A stretch of DNA of 64,000 bases from Podocnemis expansa (Eukaryota > Chordata > Testudines > Podocnemididae): positions 53,805,228 to 53,869,227 of the forward strand of contig ML681963.1 in assembly GCA_007922195.1 (NCBI GenBank), given 5' to 3'. Shown here one piece after another: positions 49,500 to 58,479 of this stretch (position 1 is the first letter of the stretch; each line of letters opens with the position of its first letter). The notes under the pieces are model-generated. The model had not been told where the DNA came from. It saw only the letters and a program-made list of their open reading frames with translations, and searched no databases. A program made the position numbers and the translations under genes.

Positions 49500-50414
49500 T
49501 AAGAAGGTCCTGGTTGGCAGCAGAAAACCCTCCACCAGGTCCACCTACATGGCAAAATGGAATGATTTTTCCACCTGGTGCCGTGACAAAGGTATAGACC
49601 CTACCTCTGCACTGATTCAGGCAACTTTAGACTACCTGCTTGATTTAAGAGAGAAAGGTCTATCCCTGTCCTCATTAAAAGTCGACTTGGTGGCAATTTC
49701 GGCCTTTCACCAAAGAGTTGATGGGGCTCCACTCTTTTCACACCCCATCTCTCATAAGTTCCTGAAAGGGGTGGAAAAGCTGTTTCCCCACCCTCATAAA
49801 CCCACCCCTCAGTGGGATTTGAACGTTGTGCTACGGGCTTTAACAGAACAGCCCTATGAACCGTTGGACTCAGCCAGTTTACTTGTACTGTCCTGGAAGG
49901 TGGCTTTCCTGGTAGCGATCACCTCAGCCAGAAGGGTCTCAGAGTTACGAGCCCTGTCCTCTGAACCCCCATATACGGTTTTCTACCCAGACAAGGTGGT
50001 CCTTCGTCACCACCTCTTGTTCTTGCCCAAGGTTGCCACCCCCTTCCACATGAATCAAGAAATTTGCTTGCCGGTTTTCTATCCCAACCCTCAAGTGACA
50101 GAAAACCAGAGATGGTGGCACACACTGGATGTGAGGAGAGCACTCCTAATCTATATTGAGCACACACAGTGGTCACTGAACGCGTGAGAGGCTCCCCAGT
50201 ATCCTCTCAGTGCATCTCCAAATGGATTATGAACTGCATTAAAGACTGCTACAGAAGGTCAAACACGCCTCTCCTGGAGACTGTGAAAGCCCACTCTACC
50301 AGAGCTCAGGCGTCCTCCACGGGCTTCCTCACCAAAGTCCCGATCCAGGAGATCTGCAGGGCCACTACGTGGTCGTCGATACATACTTTCACAACGCACT
50401 ATGCTATTGCCTGA
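49500..50414 (+). pseudogene. DIRS-B tyrosine recombinase (one shift)
   Basis: The frame 49549-50187 is open for 212 codons: AKWNDFSTWCRDKGIDPT and SLSSLKVDLVAISAFHQR (core-binding part), then FLVAITSARRVSELRALS (first catalytic Arg about 49930) and FHMNQEICLPVFY. At about 50170 roughly 37 nt present in copy A are missing, which shifts the frame. 50169-50414 then continues with AHSTRAQASS (HxxR at 50292-50303) and HTFTTHYAIA (Tyr 50400-50402), ending in TGA. It is the best preserved protein in the window: one out-of-frame deletion separates the two halves of the catalytic domain. Confidence 0.9.
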
Positions 50415-50510
50415 CAGGCTAGAGATGATGCCGCCTTGGGCAGAGCTGTACTCAGTGTGGGTAGACTGTAACTCCTCCCACCATCCTTGGGTACAGCTAG
50501 CAGTCACCTG

Positions 50511-50603
50511 TAACTGAAAGATGTGAGCAGCGCTCGAAGGAGAACGGTTCGTTACTTACCAGTAACTGTCCTTCTTCGAGATGGGCTGCTCACATACATT
50601 CAG
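50511..50603. repeat. DIRS-B internal complementary region
   Basis: GAGCAGCGCTCGAAGGAGAAC at 50525-50545 is the complement of the left terminus. The stretch from GTTACTTACCAGTAACTGTCC to ...CATACATTCAG (50551-50603) is the complement of the right terminus. The two join at about 50547-50550. Confidence 0.88.
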
Positions 50604-50646
50604 GTTCCTCCCACTGTCCCCGCTAATGGAGTTGGCAAAGGTATAT

Positions 50647-50842
50647 GGGAGTGGGAGGGTCAGGGTCACAGTCACCTATATAGCCGAGGTCGCGGCATGG
50701 AGGGGGCATTGGCCATGCGCCCTGACCTGTCAGGCTAATGCTAAAGACTTTTCAAGCTACCATGCGCTGTGGCACGTAGACACCTGTAACTGAATGTATG
50801 TGAGCAGCCCATCTCGAAGAAGGACAGTTACTGGTAAGTAAC
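50647..50842 (-). repeat. DIRS-B right inverted terminal repeat
   Basis: Inverted copy of 46127-46302, for example CACCTATATAGCC and GGCTAATGCTAAAGAC. It then runs on to GAAGAAGGACAGTTACTGG, the terminal word that is complementary to the internal region. Confidence 0.9.
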
Positions 50843-51330
50843 CAACCATTATTTTCCTGGATCGTGAATGCAAAGCTCCATTGTGTGACCTTGTTTCAGG
50901 CTATCTGTCAGATCAAATCACCCAACTTTAGTGAGACGATGAGAGGAATAGTTGAGAAATGGGACATGTTTTGCTTGTTAGATAGTTAAAAGTTGGTCAG
51001 TGGCCATGTGTTTGAAGAGGCGCTTTCTTTTTCTAACTGAAGTTGAGAAGGATACTTCTTAAAGAGTGACATCCAGAAGGAAAGTTATTTAGGGGATTCA
51101 GTATCTAAGCAAACTCTGACTTCTACATTTGCACTGATGGCATTTGTGGTGGGTGACTCTTTTGGAGGCTTGAAAGTCACATGGAATTAATCCGTCACTT
51201 ATATCCATCCATGCAGAATAGTAATAGCTCTGCTTACCTTCGTCATATCACATACTTATTTGTGCACTTACCAGCTTGTATCAGTGCTATACCTTTGCAC
51301 TTTCCAAACACAAACCAGAGGGGAAGGCTG
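50843..51330. other. Background without a recognisable feature
   Basis: No gene or clear repeat. It begins directly at the end of DIRS-B. Confidence 0.5.
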
Positions 51331-51334
51331 GACA

Positions 51335-51545
51335 TGCAGCACAGAACTGTCACTCAGGACTCAGGAGACAGGGACTAGAGCCCCAGCTCCGCCACACATT
51401 CCTTGTGTGACTCTGGGAAAAATCAGTGAGTCTCTTTGCACCTCAGTTCCTATTTGTAGTAATTCCTTTGTCTAGACTCTGTGCAGACTGTAAATTCTTC
51501 AACATGGGGACTGCCCCTCTATATACATATAGACAAAGCATTTGC
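51335..51545 (+). repeat. SINE (MIR/Cry-like), sense
   Basis: 'ctcaggactcaggagacagggactagagccccagctccgcc' (head and box B) is followed by 'tgtgtgactctgggaaaaatcagtgagtctctttgcacctcag' and the tail 'ctgtgcagactgtaaattcttcaacatggggac'. All parts are in order. Confidence 0.82.
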
Positions 51546-52198
51546 TTAAAGCCAGGAGTGGAGCAAGACCCTCAACTCTCAATTCCCTGCCCTGGTCACT
51601 GCCACTTCCTGCACACACCCTTTGCTGTGAAACCTTTGAAGAAGCAGCTGTAAAGATCAGCACCCCCAGACTCATCCCATGTGGCTTCCTCACATGCTCC
51701 CTTAACAGGCTCCCTACCTCAGATTCCCCAGGGGAGAAGCTTTGTTATAGGATCCCAGCAGAGACAACCATTTAGCAGAGGCTTACTCATCTGACAGGGC
51801 TGTAATCACTGCATTCCACTAGCAAGCCAGAGTTCCTATTCATTTACACAGGTTTCAGTCCTTTGTCATGTAATCATCTGAAAGGGTCTTGCTACCAACA
51901 GATGCAAGAAAGGGCTGGGGTGAGGAATAGGTTTCCTATTAGCAGTTTTCTAGTCTTCCGTCAAGTCTCTAAATGGGCTTCAGGCTGGTTGGAAGAAAAA
52001 GGTTTTGATTAAATCAGAAATTCCATCTGGAACAAAGCTCTGAACAGGCAACTGAATGCTTCCACCTGGTGTTTAATGACATTGCTGTGGGGATGCAGTT
52101 GGGTGTTTTTTTTTTTGTTTTTTTTTGCTCTCTGGGTCATTGGGAAGTAGTAGTAGGCCATGAGCAGCTGCTTTGGAGCAGAGAATAAACATCCCAGA
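51546..52198. other. Background; T-rich tract near 52106-52130
   Basis: No gene. A T-rich tract interrupted by single G lies at 52106-52130. Confidence 0.5.
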
Positions 52199-52584
52199 AG
52201 GGCATATGTCTACATCAGCAAATTAGTCCAGACTAAGGAGCCTTAGTCTCAACTAATTTAGCCCATGGCCACACTGGGCTTTCTCTAGTTCGAACAAAGA
52301 AATCTCTTAGTTAGAAATCAGGAATGCTTAGTTTGAACTAGTTAGTACCCCTGGTGAGTCCAGACTTCAGCAATTAGTTTGAACTTAGTTTGAACTTTTT
52401 AAGCCTATTAGTTCAAACTAACCTATTAAGCCTTTTTAAGCCAATTAGTTCGGACTAACCGCGTGTTCTAGTTTGAACTAAGCGTTATTTTGAAATTGAA
52501 CGCGCAGATAGTTCGAACTTAGAAGCGTGAGGTTAGTTCGAACTCGCAAGTCCGAACTAAGTTTTGGCTGATGTAGACATAGCC
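52199..52584. mobile_element. Palindromic TAGTTCGAACTA-rich MITE
   Basis: The left end GGGCATATGTCTACATCAGC and the right end GCTGATGTAGACATAGCC are inverted. Most of the interior repeats GTTCGAAC/AGTTTGAACT words, so the whole element is palindromic. It is of the same type as 1759-2676 by its terminal TATGTC(C/T)ACA, but the interior words differ (GTTCGAAC instead of TTTCGAAA) and there is no GC-rich core. The duplication could not be resolved. Confidence 0.75.
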
Positions 52585-53199
52585 AAAGATGTTGTTGGCA
52601 GCTGAGGAGACTCAGGACTGACTCAGAACCAAACACGAGTGGGGCAGTTGAATAAAGCTTGTGGCTTGGCTGTGGAAGATTGTGGTGTGGATTTATTGTG
52701 GGTGAAGGGAGCAGGCCTTCGATGCACTGGCCTAACCACAGTGGCTGCCTGCCTGCCCACCCATAGAGAAGGGAGCCAGGGTGGGAAGAAGTGGTGTTAA
52801 GAGAACATAGGGCAAATCAAAAGTGCAGGTGCTACCTAATGGTGATAGTATGTTATGGGTCCACTAGTGTATCCCATCCACAGAAGGCATGAGTCTGTTG
52901 CTGGAGAACTGGTACAGCTCGAGCTCAAGACACAAGGCTCATTGAGCTCTGAAGGTCCAGTGCGTTGGCTAAGATGTCAGCTATGACACAGGTTTGGAAG
53001 TAGTGTCAAAGTTTCAGCAGTGAGTGAGGGGAAATAATCTGGTGAGGGATAGTGAGTGGAGAACCTTGCTGCACATTGCCTAGGTTAGGCAGATACCCTT
53101 AGTGTGTGGATATGTCTGCATGTGGAGCTATGGATGTGAGTCCCAGCCCAAGCAGACAGACTTATGCCAGCTCTGATTGAGAAAGTGAACTAAAAAGTG

Positions 53200-53567
53200 T
53201 AGTGTAGGCAAATGGATAACAAATCAAAGCATCAAGGAGAAACAGCAGAATTGGAATTCATATGCAAATTTGATACCCGTGCCTTAGAGTTAAACAGGGA
53301 TTGGGGTTTTATTTCTTATTACAACAGAGGTGATTTTTGCCTTTTTTTTTTTACCTCACCTCCCTGTCTCCACTCTTTGAATTTAAACAACTGCTTTGAT
53401 TTGCTGTAACAGTCTGACCTGATCCTACAATATACTCCCCTGCATTTATTTTACTTCCATTCTGTAGATTCCCCCATCTTCAAGCATCTGATGAAATGGG
53501 ATTTTCTCCCATGAAAGCTCATATGAAAAATAAATTTATTAGTCTTTAAAAGTGCCACAAGACTCTG
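53200..53567 (+). mobile_element. Penelope-like element 3' end, copy 1 (sense)
   Basis: Shares 'gctttgatttgctgtaacagtctgacctgatcc' and 'cccccatcttcaagcatctgatgaaatgggattttctcccatgaaagctc' and ends 'aaataaatttattagtctttaaaagtgccac'. This tail is the same as the ends of copy 2 at 53568-53618 and 58480-58815. No coding part is present. It lies tail-to-tail with copy 2 at about 53568. Confidence 0.75.
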
Positions 53568-53618
53568 TAAAACCAGCAAGGAGTCCTGTGGCACTTAGAC
53601 TAACAAATTAATTTATTG

Positions 53619-55019
53619 TGTAAACACCCATGTGGCCAGATAGTCTGCCTTGCAGGCGGCTCTGGCCAGCAAAGGCTGTGCAAGGGGACACAGCAAGGAG
53701 AGTCCCTTTGCCCCAGGCAGAGGCGGTGCTGGGGTGGGGAGGGACCTGGGGCATGGGCCTATCCCTTGCCCCCAGTGGGCAGGCCCCACCCCCAGCAAGA
53801 AGGCCCCGCCCTCTGGCATGGGATAGGGCCGGGGGGCGCGCCGCCATGGGCAGCTAGGCCGCAGCACAGCCTGGCCAGAAGTGGTTGCTGGAGGCCGGGC
53901 CTGAGCCCGCGACTGCAGGTGGCCAGGCCCCCGATCTCCGGCCGGGGTCGGGGCTGCCGCAGCCACCAGCAGCCAGGCCCTGGATCCTCGGTGGGGGATG
54001 GGACCGCCACGGGCAGCCAGCCGGGCCCCGTCCCCAGCCAGAGATCGGGGGCCTGGCCGCCTGCAGCCACGGGAATGGGCCCGGCCTCCAGCAGCCACTT
54101 CTGGCCCGGCCCCACCATGCCCTAGCTGCCTGTGGTGGCGCAGCCTCCCCCTGGCCCTATTCCTGGCCAGGGGCGGGGCCTGCCGGGTGGCCAGCCGGGC
54201 CCTGGATCCCTGGTTGGCGACGGGGACAGGGCCACTGCAGCTGCGGCCAGCCGGGGATTGAGCCCTGGATCCCTGGCCTGATTGGGCTGGAGATCCAGGG
54301 CACTGCCATTGGGACCTGGGGCACGTGCCCTGGCGTGTCCAGTGCCAGTGACGCCCCTGGCCCCAGGGGCACCTGTTCCAAACCCCCGGAGTGACCACAC
54401 ACACACTGGGATAGTGCAGGGATTATGGGAATGGGGAGGGTTTATTTACAGAGGTGCAAAGGGGAACCCAACAGGGGAGATGGGGCAGCAGTAACACAGA
54501 GTAACAGCTAACACAGGGCCCTGTAAGGCCCAACAATGCAGCAGGCTGGAGGCAAGCGTGAGCTCTGCACCATGAGTTCAGGAGTCCCAGCACAGTTTCG
54601 GTCCAGTGTTCAGTCCAGTGACTCCTAGTCTTCGGCGCCAGCACTTTCCCAGCAAAAGAAAACCCTCTGATGCCTCTTCTGCTGCTCTCTGCAAGCCCAG
54701 AGCAGCCCCCTCCCCACTTAACTAACTAAAACCTCCCCTGAGTTCCAGGTCCTGTACTCACGGCTCCACGGCTCCAGATGGCCAGTCACCAGATTCTGCT
54801 CTGTCCTTGGGTGACTCTCCCCAGCACAGTGTCCTTCTGTGGGTGCTGGCCTGGCATCCCAGGTCAGCCGCTTTGTCTTCCCTCGCTTCAGGCAGGGCCT
54901 CTCCCTCTGCTTCCTTTCCAGGCCTCTGGCTGCAGCCCCACTCCCCAGCTCCACAAACCCTCTCCCACAGGGCAAAGATTTAAAGGAACCACGCTTCTTA
55001 AAACCCCAGGGGGGTTACA
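53619..55019 (-). mobile_element. GC-rich LTR-like insert in the Penelope tail
   Basis: Reads TGTAAACACCCATG to GGGGGGTTACA (plus strand), so it has TG...CA ends and near-inverted termini. A minus-strand AATAAA (antisense at 54441-54446) supports minus-strand sense. 53750-54390 is very GC-rich and full of internal repeats such as GCCCTGGATCCCTGG and GGGGGCCTGGCC. It splits the Penelope tail at 'aatttattg', which resumes with 'cacatgagcttttgtgggag'. The direct flanking repeat is not visible. Long frames on both strands in the GC-rich part are probably composition artefacts. LTR status is inferred from the termini. Confidence 0.6.
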
Positions 55020-55327
55020 CTCACATGAGCTTTTGTGGGAGAAAATGCCACTTCGTCAGACACTTTGAAGATGGGGGACCTTACAGAATGGAAGGAAATA
55101 AATGAAGGGAAGTGTAAGGCATGGGATCAAGTCGCACTGCAACAGCAAATCAAAACAGTTGTTAAGATTCACACACTGGGAACAGCATACAAGAAGATGA
55201 GGTCAAATCACTTGTTGTAATGAGAAAAAAATCCAAAGTCCCTATTAAGCACTGAAGAAATGCAGTCAAATTTGCAAATAAATTCAAGCTATGCAACTTT
55301 TCTTTGAAATCTTGATCTGGTATTCAT

Positions 55328-55930
55328 CTATCTGAGCACAGCAATTAGTAAATTGTCCATGGAGCAATCAGGAAGATTGAAATGCTGACCCACTGGTTTT
55401 AGAATGTTATTTCTGATATCAGCTTTGTGCCCATTTATTCTTTTGCACAGAGACTGTCCTGTTTGTCCAATATATAAGGCAGAGGGGCATTTCTGGTGCA
55501 TAATGGCATAAATCACATTGGTGGATGAACAGGTGAATGAGCCTTTGATGGAGTAGCTGGTTTTATTAGGCCCTGTAATAGTGTCTTTTGTGCAGATAGG
55601 TGGGCAAAGTTGGCAGGGCAGTTTGTTGCAGGGATTTGTGCCTGCTTTAGTGGTTCTGTTGTTAGGTCTGTAGTTGCTGGTGAATATCTGCTTAAGGCTG
55701 GGTGGGCTTTCTGTAAGCAAGGAGAGGTCTGTCTCCCAAGGCTTGAGGAAGTGAAGGATCATCTTGTAAAATAGGCCGTAGCTCCCTGATGATGTGCTGT
55801 GGAGGTCTGACTTGGGGCTTGTAGGTGATGACTAATGGCATTCTGTTGTTTTCTTGCTTGGGCGTCTCCTGTAGTGGTTGACTTTGGGGTATCTGCCTGG
55901 CTCTGTCAATCTGTTTCTTCATTTCCACAG
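55328..55930 (-). pseudogene. Penelope GIY-YIG endonuclease domain
   Basis: The minus-strand frame 55762-55328 (144 codons) contains PCQLCPPICTKDTI, SSTNVIYAIMH and then the domain core ALYIGQTGQSLCKRINGH, the YIG-type motif with its following Arg/His region. This GIY-YIG nuclease nicks DNA in Penelope-like elements. Just upstream, 55928-55692 in another frame gives PQVRPPQHIIRELRPIL, so a shift separates the linker from the domain. The usual first motif (GIY) is replaced by VIYAI, which is normal in this family. Confidence 0.88.
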
Positions 55931-56516
55931 ATGGATACTGTAATTTTAAGAATGCTTGATAGAGATCCTGAAAGTGTCAGTCTCCATCTGAGGGATTGGA
56001 CCAAATGTGGTTATATCTTAGGGCTTCGCTGTAAACAATAGATGGTTTGCTGTGTTTTGGATGAAAGGTCGAGAGATGTATACCAATAAGTAGATCTTTG
56101 GCATAGGATGATGCTTATGTGTCCATTCCTAATTTGCACTGTAGTGTCCAGAAAGTGAATCTCCTGCGTGGAGTGTTCCACGCTCAGTTTAATTGTGGAT
56201 TTGGAAATTATTGAAATCTCTGTGGAAATCTTCAAGAGCATCCCTAACATGGGTCCAGATGATGAAGATGTCATCAATATAGCGTAAGTAGAGGAGAGTT
56301 GCTTTGGGATGAGACTTGAGGAAATGCTATTTTAAGTCAGCCATAAAAATGTTGGCATACTGTGGGGCCATGCATGTTCCCATAGAAGTGTCACTGAGTT
56401 GAAGGTATAAATTTTCCTCAAATCTCAAATGGTTCTGGGTAAGCATGAACTCTCAAAGGTCAGCCACATGGTGTGCTATGGCATCATCTGCGATGGTTCT
56501 TCAAATAGCTTGTAAT

Positions 56517-57065
56517 CAGGGGTTAAAGTATAATTTGGTGGTCACCAGAACTCTCCCGCACAGGTAGGCCCCCCTCTGGCATGGTTGAGCCCCCCAATAC
56601 CTGTCCCCAGAACCCATCTCCTGCCCCAAAACCCACCCCCAGACACACATGCATACATACACACAAAACCCTCAGCAGCCTTCCCCAAAGCCCTTACTTC
56701 AGCTGTTTGCATGCTAAATAGTGTAGTGGCTAACACCTCTGCTTAACATGCAGAAGGTCCTGGGTTCAATTCCCAGGGGGTTGGACTTGATGATCTCATG
56801 AGGTCCCTTCCAGCCCTATGATTTGATTGATTGATTGATTGATTCCAGCCTCAAGCTGCTCTGGCCTACAGGGTGGAGATTCACAAACTCCCAGCCTGCC
56901 ACAGCTCTCTGCTGGCTGGGCTTAAGGAGGAGCAGGGCTTAAGGTGGAGCCACCAGATCTCTGTGTTCCAGTTGCTTGTGCTATTTTTAGGGGCCCTGGA
57001 ATGCTGCCTGCCTAAAAATAGGGGGCCCCAGAACTGTGGTGCATTTCTCCTTATTTTAACCACTG
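56517..57065. mobile_element. hAT element inside the Penelope RT, 8-bp TSD CTTGTAAT
   Basis: Starts CAGGGGTTAAAGTATAATTTGG and ends CTTATTTTAACCACTG, with perfect CTTGTAAT repeats at 56509-56516 and 57066-57073. It belongs to the family of 16273-16855 and 1-124 and carries the CTATTTTTAG hairpin near 56981-57021. A tRNA-headed SINE lies inside it (56717-56844). It interrupts the RT coding sequence, so it is younger than the Penelope copy. Confidence 0.93.
56717..56844 (+). repeat. tRNA-headed SINE with CR1-like tail, nested in the hAT element
   Basis: Box-A-like TAGTGGCTAAC at 56724-56734 and box B GGTTCAATTCC at 56763-56773 give a tRNA-derived head. The body 'ggggttggacttgatgatctcatgaggtcccttccagccctatgat' is the 3' end of sauropsid CR1 LINEs, which would supply the reverse transcriptase. 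It ends in a (TTGA)n tail (56823-56844). Confidence 0.8.
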
Positions 57066-57526
57066 CTTGTAATCCATCTTTGTGTGGGATGTTGGTGTAA
57101 AGAGCATCTACATCCATCGTGGCCAGGATGGTGTTTTCTGGAAGCTCACCAATGGACTGGAGTTTTCTCAGGAAGTCCATGGTGTCTCAAAAATAGCTAG
57201 GAGTGTTGACAGCATGGGGTCTGAGGAGGGAGTCCATATAGCCAGATAAGCCTGCTGCAAAAGTGCCAGTACCTGAGCTAATGGGGCATCTGGGCTTTCC
57301 TTTCTTATGCACTTTTGGTAGTAGATAGAATATCCGTAGTTGAGGTTCTGGTGGTGTGTCTGTCTGTATTTGTTCCTTTGCAGCCTTGGGTAGTTTCTTA
57401 AGTAAGTGGTGTAGTTCCTTTGGTGTTCCTCAGTGGGGTCAGAGAAAAGTGGTTTTTAGAACGTTGTGTCAGAGCGTTGTTTATAAGCCTCCTGATCATA
57501 ATCTGATTTATTCGTGATGACAACAG

Positions 57527-58475
57527 TGTAACCCATGTGCCTAAAAGGGAATAATAATCTCTTTCAGGGATCCCTTATGGCTGGGTTATGTTGCTGGGCA
57601 GATTTTGCAGCCCAGAAACCAGAACTTTCTGGTAAGAGGGTGTGGGAGCACATTGAGCATGCTCCACAAGTTTTATTGTGTTGGAGTTGCGTGCCCAGGG
57701 AGAAGCCTGAGAGGAGCATCCTGGAGAGGAACAAACAGAGAGCTGCAGAGTCCATGTGCTCAGAGACTGAGTGAAAGGAGCAGCATGAGAGTGGACTGCA
57801 GGGTGTTTTCTCCCTGCTTTGGACAGTTTTGCAGGGGAGTTGCCTGCAACAGAACTGAGAGCTGGATGGCCAGTGACCTGATTGTGTGGTGCTGGCTACA
57901 CAGGAGGAAGAAAGGACTGCATGGCATTTGCCTGAAGATTCCTGCAGCCAGGAACGGTGCTGGGGATTGTGGCGCATCCCTGCAGCAGAGTGACGCCGGT
58001 GCATCTGAGTGATGTCATCAGGGGAGTGCAACAGCGCTGTCCCCTTTTGGTGCACCTCAAATGCCGGCACTCCGCTGCAGCACAGGGGCTGCTTACTGCC
58101 TAGCGCCGGCCCTGCCTGCAGCTAGAGAGGATGAGGATTGCTCTTGTTCTGCATTCAAGCCTCAAAGACTTAAAAGACTACAACTGAGATAAGGGTGACT
58201 CCACCTGAACTTTGGGACTTCTGGGTTTCTTACTGTTTTGTTTAAATTTATTATGGTTTCTTAGGATAAGGTTTGTTGAGTTAGTTAATAAAGTTAATTG
58301 TTATGTTTATGCTGAGTAGTAGTTTAATGTGGGATGGGAACTCCGAGCAGTCTTCCACTGTGAAGTCCCTTTGCAGACTGGATCCTGGTTCTCCAGCTGC
58401 TTTCTGCAAGGGTTTCTCTGGGAGGCACTGGAGAGGGGCAAATAAATGAATTTGAGCCCACTCTAGCAGGTTACA
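57527..58475 (+). mobile_element. 949-bp solo LTR in the Penelope RT, 4-bp TSD ACAG
   Basis: Runs from TGTAACCCATGTGCC to CTAGCAGGTTACA, with perfect terminal inverted TGTAACC/GGTTACA and ACAG on both sides (57523-57526 and 58476-58479). AATAAA at 58287-58292 sets the direction as plus. It splits DKGGAVV from VVITNKSDY in the Penelope frame; excision of the LTR and one ACAG rejoins them. A 4-bp duplication is common for class I (gamma-type) endogenous retroviruses and some Gypsy elements, so the family is not settled. No internal region remains. Confidence 0.9.
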
Positions 58476-58479
58476 ACAG

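Larger units (their letters stand above)
46127..50842 (+). mobile_element. DIRS-type retrotransposon, copy B (RT-deleted)
   Basis: Starts GTTCTCCTTCGAGCGC and ends TTACTGGTAAGTAAC, with inverted terminal repeats at 46127-46302 and 50647-50842. It is a different subfamily from copy A but in the same orientation, and only about 143 bp lie between the two. ORF1, RNase H and tyrosine recombinase are present. The reverse-transcriptase palm is missing: after Gag the sequence jumps near 48400 to the part that follows the palm in copy A (LPLSRF-like). It is 4.7 kb against about 6.0 kb for copy A. No target duplication is expected. Confidence 0.93.
55931..57526 (-). pseudogene. Penelope reverse transcriptase (interrupted by a hAT element)
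   Basis: From 57526 down the minus strand gives TVVITNKSDY, then a decayed stretch, then FLRKLQSIGELPENTILATM and DVDALYTNIPH (first palm Asp) to about 57074. After the hAT element, MGTCMAPQYANIFM near 56370 and a RYIDDIFI-type sequence near 56280 (YIDD pair) follow, then FLDTTVQIRNGH near 56150. This order fits Penelope-like RT. The 5' part upstream of DKGGAVV is absent: it is fused directly to an inverted tail copy (58480-58815). Confidence 0.86.

Noticed and set aside
53613..54404. 263-codon minus-strand frame
   Set aside because: Lies in the GC-rich LTR-like insert, overlaps other frames of similar length, and is low-complexity Arg/Pro/Gly/Ala. Not a credible protein.
57535..58070. 79-, 168- and 135-codon frames in the solo LTR
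   Set aside because: All lie inside the LTR, overlap on both strands and have no retroviral motif.
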